46,127 bases of DNA from Clostridia bacterium (GTDB lineage: Bacteria > Bacillota > Clostridia > UMGS1883 > UMGS1540), in contig JAQXGO010000063.1 of the NCBI GenBank assembly GCA_029006755.1, positions 1 through 46,127 on the forward strand, in the 5' to 3' direction. How positions within the stretch are numbered: the stretch's first letter is position 1; each line of letters opens with the position of its first letter. The translations under genes and the position numbers were made by a program. Positions 29,689-37,617 of this stretch are shown here, piece after piece. Under the pieces are notes generated by a model, which had not been told where the DNA came from, ran no database searches, and saw only the letters and a list, made by a program, of their open reading frames with translations.

Positions 29689-31704
29689 ATGAAAAACGCA
29701 AAAAAATTACTTAGTATGGTACTGAGCCTTTGCTTGGTACTGACACTTTTCGCAGGGCTTACCGCTATAGCAGAGGTTGAAAACCTTCTCGCATATCCGG
29801 AGAACGGTTGGCATTCCACGGTAAAAGGCGAAAAAGTGCCTGTATCCTTTGACGGGACTGAACTTCCCTTTAATTTTACGGAAGACAAAACGCATTACGA
29901 ATTGCAGGCGCCTTCTTTCGCGGTTGAGCAAAATGCAACATACCGGCTTTCGTTTTCGTATAAGCTCCCCGAAGGTGGTTCGCTGGAATACCGCACGCTT
30001 GCAATTAATTCTTCTTACAGTAGTGTAAGTGGTGTAGCATTCGCAGAATATAAATCTCTCTCACAAACAGGAACAGAGTTTAAAAATGCTACGTATGCTT
30101 TTACAGTTGAAAATTCTGCTATTGCCAGAATTGAGGTGCGCTTCCGTACCACGAAAAACGCCGCTTTGGAAACACCGGCAGTGATTAAGAATGCTACCGT
30201 TGTAAAAATTGAAAGTGATGGCTCCGTAACAAACGGTTCGTTTGAAATGGTACAGAACGGTGTCGCAATTGATACAACAGGTGGTGAACTTATCACAGAA
30301 GGCGCGCTTTACGGGAATAATATGATGAAGGTAACTGCGGGAAAGCCCATGTCCCTTACTTTAGCACTTGCCAAAATCAGCACCAATGCAAAGCTTCGCG
30401 GATTAATAAAAGCAACGGGATTTACGTCGGAATCTAAAGCAACGCTTTCCGTTAAAACAGCCGATGGAACTCCCCTTGCAGAAAAAAGCTTTAACCTCGC
30501 ACCTGTAGGTGACGCCGTAGAGGATACCATCTGGAATATTAATGCAGATACATGGGAGTTTGTTCGCATGTCCTATCTTCCATATTCCGATGGCATGAAG
30601 TTCGAAGCCGAAGTGGAGGGCGAAGGTGCTTTGTATCTGGATGGCTTTACATTTGAAAATGACTATAATCTTGTCCGTAATGCAGCCTTTGTGCCGGAAG
30701 GAGATAAAGATGCGGACGGCATGGCCACAACATGGGCAATCGAACTGACAAGGCTGAATGAGCTTCTCGGGAAAAAAGGGCAAAATGTCTATTTGAATGA
30801 TTCTTATACTGATCCCGAAACAAAGGAAGTTACGTCAGTTGGAAAAACAGACGGCAACTGCCCCGATGGACAATACTATGTGGAAGCAAAAGCTTATCAA
30901 GATGCTAGCGGAATGATACTAATTCGAACACGCTCGTCCATTTCGGTAAGTGAAGGAGAAAAGTACAGGATTTCCCTTTGGCTTAAAACAGAAAATACCG
31001 CCGCAAGATTATTACTTGACCCCGGCACACAAACTAGTGCCATCAAAGCAAATTATCCTGGATGGAATCAGTTTATCGTAGATGAAAGTACAGATGGTGA
31101 ATGGAAACAGTATGAATTTACGCTCACCATTCCGAAAGGGATGACAACCTTTAATCTTTGTCTTAGAACACAGGGGAGAATAAGCGGAGAAAAAAAGGTT
31201 TCTTTCTGCATGCCGGTTGTTGAGAAAATCACCGAAAATGAAGTGGGATTCTATGCACAGGCATTTGAAAATGCACCATCCGATGCAGGCGGCGTACAAG
31301 TAGTAGCACCCAAAATCGAGCGTTACGGCTATGCATTCCAGAATGTTTTGGGCACACCGATTGAAACAGCAACAGGTTTTGGTGGTACAATCACGGCTGT
31401 TGGTATAACTACGGCACCGCAGGTAACAGCCGATGATATTGTAATTATTGCAGCATATAAAAAAGACGCCTATGGAAAAAAACAGCTTGTAACCGTTAAA
31501 ATGGGTGAGGAGGCAGCAACACCTGCATGGACAACAACGGTTACTGATGCAAACAATGCAAACCAAACTGTAACGGGTGTAAATTATCCTACAGCTACGA
31601 TTCATACCGATGAACTTGGCGATGCCACGGAAATTCGTGCATTCCTCTGGAACAGCGTTTCCGGGCTTACGCCTACGGGTACTGCCGCAAAGCTTGCCCG
31701 CTAA
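29689..31704 (+). CDS. Secreted protein with carbohydrate-binding-like jelly-roll modules, paralogue of 27667..29607
   Basis: Signal peptide; NCPDGQYYVEA, EGEKYRISLWLKTE, NYPGWNQFIVDESTDGEWKQ, YGYAFQNVLGTPIE and EIRAFLWNS shared with the upstream gene. Confidence 0.75.
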   Translation: MKNAKKLLSMVLSLCLVLTLFAGLTAIAEVENLLAYPENGWHSTVKGEKVPVSFDGTELPFNFTEDKTHYELQAPSFAVEQNATYRLSFSYKLPEGGSLEYRTLAINSSYSSVSGVAFAEYKSLSQTGTEFKNATYAFTVENSAIARIEVRFRTTKNAALETPAVIKNATVVKIESDGSVTNGSFEMVQNGVAIDTTGGELITEGALYGNNMMKVTAGKPMSLTLALAKISTNAKLRGLIKATGFTSESKATLSVKTADGTPLAEKSFNLAPVGDAVEDTIWNINADTWEFVRMSYLPYSDGMKFEAEVEGEGALYLDGFTFENDYNLVRNAAFVPEGDKDADGMATTWAIELTRLNELLGKKGQNVYLNDSYTDPETKEVTSVGKTDGNCPDGQYYVEAKAYQDASGMILIRTRSSISVSEGEKYRISLWLKTENTAARLLLDPGTQTSAIKANYPGWNQFIVDESTDGEWKQYEFTLTIPKGMTTFNLCLRTQGRISGEKKVSFCMPVVEKITENEVGFYAQAFENAPSDAGGVQVVAPKIERYGYAFQNVLGTPIETATGFGGTITAVGITTAPQVTADDIVIIAAYKKDAYGKKQLVTVKMGEEAATPAWTTTVTDANNANQTVTGVNYPTATIHTDELGDATEIRAFLWNSVSGLTPTGTAAKLAR

Positions 31705-31722
31705 ACCTTAAGGAGGACAGCC

Positions 31723-34700
31723 ATGAAAAAACTGACAGCAATACTTATTTTACTTGCACTTCTCCTCTCGCTCGGCATTGCCTGCCCTGCGGCAGAGGAA
31801 AGAGTGGAGCATATTACAAACGGAAGCTTTGAACAAAATAATGGTACAGCCCCTACGGACTGGAAAATTGATAAAGCTGTATGGGGCGAAAAAGCAACGC
31901 TTGACACCCGCAGACCTGCGGACGGGAAATTTTCCGTCCGCCTGGTAAATGACGGGGGAAACCCCTATATTTGGAGAAGCCTGACAATGCAGCCGAATCT
32001 GGAATACACCCTTTCTTTTCAGGTGCGTGCAGATGTACCCGGCGATGCGGGCATTAAAATTGAATTTAAGGGCGCAGACGGGTATCTTCATAGCTTAGAC
32101 GAAAAATTTGTGCCGACTGTGCGTTGGGAAACAAAAACATATACGTTTACTACCACAGCAGAAGTCACGGGCGCAAATATTCTCTTCCGCACCTATGGCG
32201 CAGGGGATTATTCTTATGACGCTGTTTCACTTTCGTCCCTGCCCATTCCGGAGCCGGAGCCTATTCCGGATCCCAACTATCTCGAGCCGCTTTCGGGAAG
32301 CGAGAATTTGATTGCTAATGCAAGCTTTGAAGAAGCAGACGCCCAGGGAAACCCTGTAAACTGGTCGCCGTTTAAAACTGAATGGACAGGAAACGCATAT
32401 GCGAGCATTGATAATTCCGTTGCCCACACAGGTGAAAAGAGCCTTAAAATCAGCACGGATTCCGGTGGAAATCCTTGGGTGCGTCAGACGGTAGATATCG
32501 TGCCGAACACAAGGTATCAGCTCAGCATATGGACACGGAGTACCGTGGCCGGCACGGGAGCAAAGCAGGTGCGCTTTAAGCTTGAATACTATACGGGTAC
32601 ACCGTCCGCGGCAACAGGAAATAAGGTCGATGATTCTATCACCACCTCGAACATTGCCCCCATGAAGGCAAACGTATGGGAACAGCAAACGATTTGGTTT
32701 ACGCCGCCGGAAGGAACGGTAAAGATGCAGGTATACTGCCGTCTCTACGTAAACGGCACCTATTGGTTTGACGATTTAGAGTTGAAGCCTTTAGAAAACC
32801 GGAAGGTACTCGAGCTTCGCCCTGACCAATATTTCTACTATCCTGATGTGGAAACCGGCTATGCACGTGCACGAATTTTCTCGGACTATAGAGGGCAGTA
32901 TTCGGACGGTACTGTGGACTTTGAGCTTCGGGATAAGGACAACGTAACGGTCTTGAAGGAGCAGACAGGCAGCGCTTTGACGGATGATATCGCCACCTTC
33001 TCCTATCCCATTTCTCTCCTGAAGGAGAAAAAGACGGAATATTTCCTTTCTGCAACGCTTCGGGATAAGGACGGAAATGCTGTGGATACCACAGAAAAGA
33101 AAATTAACGTTTATGACCGTCCTACCCTCATGAATGAAGACGGGTATATCCTAAATGAGGACGGCACGGTGTTCCACGGTACCTTAGGCTATCATACCAA
33201 TCGGGGCAATGACCTTGTAATAAGCGAGGGGAAAGCCATGGGGATGAATCTCTTTGGTCTTAGTAGCGGTGGTGCAACGATGTTTTACGGCAACGTGAAA
33301 AACTTGACAGACCCGGAACAAATCAAAGCAAAGATGGAAACCTCTCTCCTGAAAAAGTGGCTGGACGATTTACACGCAAATGGTATGAAGGGCTTAGTCT
33401 GTCTTTATGAAAAGATGGAAGCGGCGGCGCATCCAATGAATCGTGAAATGACACGTGTGGTAGTCGAATATTTCAAGGACCATCCTGCAATTGCAGCGTG
33501 GTCGGTTATGGATGAGCCCTATGATATGCTCGACGAGCCGGAGTATTGGTTATATGAATCCTATAAGCTGATTCGTGATATTGACGATAAACACCCTATT
33601 TACTTCGTAGATAACTCGCCGAGAATTGACGAATCCAGTGCACTTGCAGACATTGTCGCATGTGACCCGTATCTTTCTTATCCGGCTACTTCAACGCCGA
33701 TTTATGAAAATTACCCCACCTGCGGCAATAACCCTGCGGCATATCCCGGGGAAACGGCGCAGATTCAAAGAAGAACGGTAGAACGGTACGGCAAGGGCTT
33801 TATGTCCCTCAATCAAGCATTCCGCTATCACAACTATATCCCCACAAGTGCTGAACTGCGTTCCTTCTGGTATCAATGCATGTTTGAAAGAGTACATGGT
33901 GCAGGCTGGTACGAAATCGTGGGTACGGATGCGCTTTTAAGCCTGCAACAGGAAGGCTATCCGCTTGTAGACTGGCTGACGAAGTTTGCTTCCGAGGAAC
34001 AGGGGTTTGCCACAGAGCTTTTCGCAAGGAACTCAATTTGCCCGCTCTTTAACATATATGACTCGCATCAATATGCTTACAAGAGCGTAGTGCGCGGAAG
34101 CGACCTCTATATGCTGATTATTAACCGCAAGGCCGAGGTGCAGGAAATTACGGTTTCCTTAAAGAGTCAAAACGGACTACTGACAGCTTCCGGCGTGCCG
34201 GAGGAAATGTATCTCGAAGGCGACAGCGTTAAACCTGTGGTAAATGGAGATACCCTGACAGTAACCATTCCTTCTGCAAATATTAGCCTTATAAAGCTTG
34301 CAGGCGCAGTGCCGGATACAGCACCGCTTGCTGAGGCTTCTTTTGATGATCTTGCCGAATATGAATGGGCAGCTGAGGCTATCGAAGCTCTTTATAAAAA
34401 GGATATCGTAAGCCGCAAAGGCGAGAGGGCATTCGCACCCGGCGAAACGATTACCCGCGGGGATTTTGCGAAGTATTTAATCCGCGCGCTTGACCTTGAA
34501 AGAATGAGCGACCGCGGACAGCTCGAAGAAAGCTTTGCGGATGTTCCGGAAGATGCAGACTACTACCGCGAGGTACGCGTCGGTAAATCCTTCGGTATCT
34601 TAAGAGGTACGGGCGATAATAACTTTAATCCTGAAGCGCCCATAACAAGGCAGGATTTAATGGTGATTTGTGCAAGAGGACTTCGCGCGGCATTTAAGGC

Positions 34701-34890
34701 AGGCGGTGAAATGGCAGACCTTTTGGCATTTCCTGACGGCGCTTCTGTGGCAGACTATGCGAAAAATGATGTTGCGCTCATGAATGCAATGGGTACGGTG
34801 AAGGGCAATGCAGACGGCACGCTCAACCCACTCGGCAATACAACAAGAGCAGAAGCGGCTGTAATTATGCAGAGAATCTGCGAGATTTAA
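31723..34890 (+). CDS. Secreted putative glycoside hydrolase: two N-terminal CBM-like modules, TIM-barrel-like catalytic region, C-terminal SLH domains
   Basis: Signal peptide; AYASIDNSVAHTGEKSLKISTDSGGNPWVRQTV CBM pattern; AIAAWSVMDEPYDML barrel-like motif; SLH repeats FADVPEDADYYREVRVGKSFGILRGTGDNNFNPEAPITRQDL. Confidence 0.78.
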   Translation: MKKLTAILILLALLLSLGIACPAAEERVEHITNGSFEQNNGTAPTDWKIDKAVWGEKATLDTRRPADGKFSVRLVNDGGNPYIWRSLTMQPNLEYTLSFQVRADVPGDAGIKIEFKGADGYLHSLDEKFVPTVRWETKTYTFTTTAEVTGANILFRTYGAGDYSYDAVSLSSLPIPEPEPIPDPNYLEPLSGSENLIANASFEEADAQGNPVNWSPFKTEWTGNAYASIDNSVAHTGEKSLKISTDSGGNPWVRQTVDIVPNTRYQLSIWTRSTVAGTGAKQVRFKLEYYTGTPSAATGNKVDDSITTSNIAPMKANVWEQQTIWFTPPEGTVKMQVYCRLYVNGTYWFDDLELKPLENRKVLELRPDQYFYYPDVETGYARARIFSDYRGQYSDGTVDFELRDKDNVTVLKEQTGSALTDDIATFSYPISLLKEKKTEYFLSATLRDKDGNAVDTTEKKINVYDRPTLMNEDGYILNEDGTVFHGTLGYHTNRGNDLVISEGKAMGMNLFGLSSGGATMFYGNVKNLTDPEQIKAKMETSLLKKWLDDLHANGMKGLVCLYEKMEAAAHPMNREMTRVVVEYFKDHPAIAAWSVMDEPYDMLDEPEYWLYESYKLIRDIDDKHPIYFVDNSPRIDESSALADIVACDPYLSYPATSTPIYENYPTCGNNPAAYPGETAQIQRRTVERYGKGFMSLNQAFRYHNYIPTSAELRSFWYQCMFERVHGAGWYEIVGTDALLSLQQEGYPLVDWLTKFASEEQGFATELFARNSICPLFNIYDSHQYAYKSVVRGSDLYMLIINRKAEVQEITVSLKSQNGLLTASGVPEEMYLEGDSVKPVVNGDTLTVTIPSANISLIKLAGAVPDTAPLAEASFDDLAEYEWAAEAIEALYKKDIVSRKGERAFAPGETITRGDFAKYLIRALDLERMSDRGQLEESFADVPEDADYYREVRVGKSFGILRGTGDNNFNPEAPITRQDLMVICARGLRAAFKAGGEMADLLAFPDGASVADYAKNDVALMNAMGTVKGNADGTLNPLGNTTRAEAAVIMQRICEI

Positions 34891-34929
34891 AAAGGATAAA
34901 GAGGGAACTGGAAAAAGTATGATGGATAA

Positions 34930-34954
34930 AGGGTGGTACGCCTTGTACCGCCCT
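34930..34954 (+). promoter_or_regulatory. Intercistronic hairpin between the two SLH-glycosidase paralogues
   Basis: AGGGTGGTAC-GCCTT-GTACCGCCCT. Confidence 0.45.
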
Positions 34955-34978
34955 CTCCAAAAATAACGGAGGAAGGAC

Positions 34979-37606
34979 ATGAAAAAAGTAACCATATTGA
35001 TTTTAGTATTGGCACTTATTGTGATGCAGACACCGATATGCCCCCTTGCCGAAAGCTATGCGGGGACAAACCTTCTGAGGAACAACAGCTTTGAAGATGG
35101 CGAGGGTATAACGGTAACAGATTGGTTACCGGGTCCTTCTTCATCTGATGTAAAGGGATGGGGGAATGTACCGTACGCGTCTGTGGATACGACACGGTTT
35201 CATGGCGGAACACGGAGCGTCAAATTGGAAACGACAAACGGTGATGCTTATGTATATCAGAGTTGTGTAGAACTTGCCCCCGGAACGCGTTATAAACTAA
35301 GTGTTTGGGCGTATGTGGAAAACAGAGCCGCCTTTACCGTTTCGAAGCCCCTGCGTTTCAAACTGGAGTTTAATTCAAAGCTAAACTATGATATGACGAC
35401 TTCCAATGTCATGCCATCAGAATCCGGAAAATGGATGCAAAGTACGACTACCTTTACAGCACCCGCGGATGCAACGCGGGCAAGCGTTCATTGCCGTCTG
35501 TATCAAAACGGCACCGTTTGGATAGACGATCTGGAACTTGTTCCGCTTGAAGAAAAGAAAATAATAGACCTTCGTGCAGACCAGTATTTTTATTATCCGG
35601 AAGTAGAAACCGGATATGCGTCTGCCGAAGTCTTTGATCAATATAAAACAACATATAAGAATGCAACTGTAGATTTTAAACTGGAAAATCCGCAAGGGGT
35701 GACAATTGCTTCGCAAAACGGCATGCCCCTTACAGATGGAATTGCAACCTTTGATTTTTCCATCGCGCCCTTAAGGGTACAGCAAAAAAAGGCATTTATT
35801 TTATCGGCAACCTTAAAAAACGGCGAAACGATTGTGGATACCACAAAAAAAGAAATTTATTGCTATCCGCGCCCTGCTCTTTTAAATGAAGATGGATTTA
35901 TTTTAAATGAGGACGGCAGCGTGTTTTCCTATCCCGTACTTGGCTACCATGTGAACGGCAGCCGAGAAGGATACGAGGCGATAGACAATGGGAATTTTTT
36001 GTTTTCAGAAGTATGTAAGGAAATGGGCATACGTCTTGTTCCGCTTTCCACAGGTGCTGCGCGTATGTATTATAATTCGGTGAAAAATGAGACGGATGAA
36101 GCAAAGCTTGCGCAGCTGAAACAAAATTCACTTTTGAAAAAATGGCTTGATCAGCTTCAAGAGCAAAATATGAAAGCGTTTGTAAGCCTTTATGAGGGCA
36201 TGGAAGCGGCGGCGCATCCGATAAATATTGAAACTACAAAAAGGGTAGTAGCAGATTTTAAAGACCATCCTGCGGTGGGCGGCTGGTGTGTTATGGATGA
36301 GCCGTTCGATATGCTTACGGATGCCGAATACTGGCTTGCGCTTTCCTATAAAACCATTCGGGATATTGACGATAAGCACCCCGTTTATTTCGTAGATAAT
36401 TCTACGGATATACATCTTGCATCCGCATATGCGGATATTGTTGCAGCAGACCCGTATATTTCCTATCCGTCGGTCACAGAAAGTATCTACGAAAATTATC
36501 CTACCTGCGGTAATAATCCTGCTGCTTATCCTAGCGAGGTTACGCAAATTCTTCGCCGGACGGCAGAGCGGTACGGAAAAGGGTTTTTGATTTTGAATCA
36601 GGCATATCGTTATAACGGATATACACCTTCGCTTTCAGAACTCCGTTCTTTTTGGTATCAAAGCATGTTTGAAGGGGCACATGGAGCGGGATGGTACGAA
36701 GTCTTGGGAAGCGACGGTATCATAACACTTGAAAAAGAGGGATGTGGATATCAGACATATCTGAAAGCCTTCTCGGAAGAGGAGCAGCTTGTGGCAACGG
36801 AGCTACTCGGAAGAGAAAGCAGATATCCGCTTTTCGATGTGTTTGAAAGTGCTGACTATGCGTACAAAGGTATTGTAAAAAACGGCGACTTATATTTGCT
36901 GATTATCAACCGGCATGCCGACGTGCAGACAATATCCGTGCCACTTCGAAGCCAAAACGGCTTGATATCGGTTGGGGGAACGCCGGAGGAACTATATAAA
37001 ACAGATGAAGGTGTAAATCCTGTGGTTTCGGGCGGAATGCTTACGGTAACGATGCCAGCCGCATCTGTAAGCCTCGTTCGTTTTGCCTGCGCTGTTGCTT
37101 CTGCTACAAGACTTGCTTTGCCTTGCTTTACGGATCTAGACACATGCGAAACGGAAACCGCGAAAGCGATAGAACAGCTTTTCAGAAAGGATATTCTCGA
37201 GGAAAAAGGTGATAGACTTTTCTTGCCCGAAAAGAACGTTACCCGCGGGGACTTTGTGAAATATCTGATTCGGACACTGGAACTGGAAACCATGAGTGAC
37301 CGTGGACAGACGGCAGAAAACTTCAAAGATGTTTCTGAAACGGCAACCTACTATCGTGAAGTGCGTGTGGCACGTTCTTTAAATATTGCCCGTGGTGCCG
37401 GGGATAATACATTCAGCCCCGAAACGGCGATTACAAAAGCCGAAGCCGAAATTCTTTGCGAAAGGGCGCTTCGCAGTGCTAAAAAAGCAGGTACTTCTCT
37501 GCCAAATCTTGGCGTATCGTTTTCGGAAAACAATACCCAAAACCTTACAAGAGAAGAAGCGGCTGTCATTATGCAAAATTTACTGACAATAGGAAGTGCA
37601 AATTAA
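34979..37606 (+). CDS. Secreted putative glycoside hydrolase with C-terminal SLH domains, paralogue of 31723..34890
   Basis: Signal peptide; shared ALLNEDGFILNEDGSVF, AVGGWCVMDEPFDML, IRDIDDKHPVYFVDNS, IYENYPTCGNNPAAYP, ELRSFWYQSMFEGAHGAGWYE; SLH-like C-terminus. Confidence 0.78.
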   Translation: MKKVTILILVLALIVMQTPICPLAESYAGTNLLRNNSFEDGEGITVTDWLPGPSSSDVKGWGNVPYASVDTTRFHGGTRSVKLETTNGDAYVYQSCVELAPGTRYKLSVWAYVENRAAFTVSKPLRFKLEFNSKLNYDMTTSNVMPSESGKWMQSTTTFTAPADATRASVHCRLYQNGTVWIDDLELVPLEEKKIIDLRADQYFYYPEVETGYASAEVFDQYKTTYKNATVDFKLENPQGVTIASQNGMPLTDGIATFDFSIAPLRVQQKKAFILSATLKNGETIVDTTKKEIYCYPRPALLNEDGFILNEDGSVFSYPVLGYHVNGSREGYEAIDNGNFLFSEVCKEMGIRLVPLSTGAARMYYNSVKNETDEAKLAQLKQNSLLKKWLDQLQEQNMKAFVSLYEGMEAAAHPINIETTKRVVADFKDHPAVGGWCVMDEPFDMLTDAEYWLALSYKTIRDIDDKHPVYFVDNSTDIHLASAYADIVAADPYISYPSVTESIYENYPTCGNNPAAYPSEVTQILRRTAERYGKGFLILNQAYRYNGYTPSLSELRSFWYQSMFEGAHGAGWYEVLGSDGIITLEKEGCGYQTYLKAFSEEEQLVATELLGRESRYPLFDVFESADYAYKGIVKNGDLYLLIINRHADVQTISVPLRSQNGLISVGGTPEELYKTDEGVNPVVSGGMLTVTMPAASVSLVRFACAVASATRLALPCFTDLDTCETETAKAIEQLFRKDILEEKGDRLFLPEKNVTRGDFVKYLIRTLELETMSDRGQTAENFKDVSETATYYREVRVARSLNIARGAGDNTFSPETAITKAEAEILCERALRSAKKAGTSLPNLGVSFSENNTQNLTREEAAVIMQNLLTIGSAN

Positions 37607-37617
37607 AGGAGAAGACC

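Noticed and set aside
31012-31605. 197-aa minus-strand ORF and other long antisense ORFs inside the glycan genes
   Set aside because: Opposite strand of a well-supported secreted protein gene; Cys/Tyr-rich translation typical of antisense reading.
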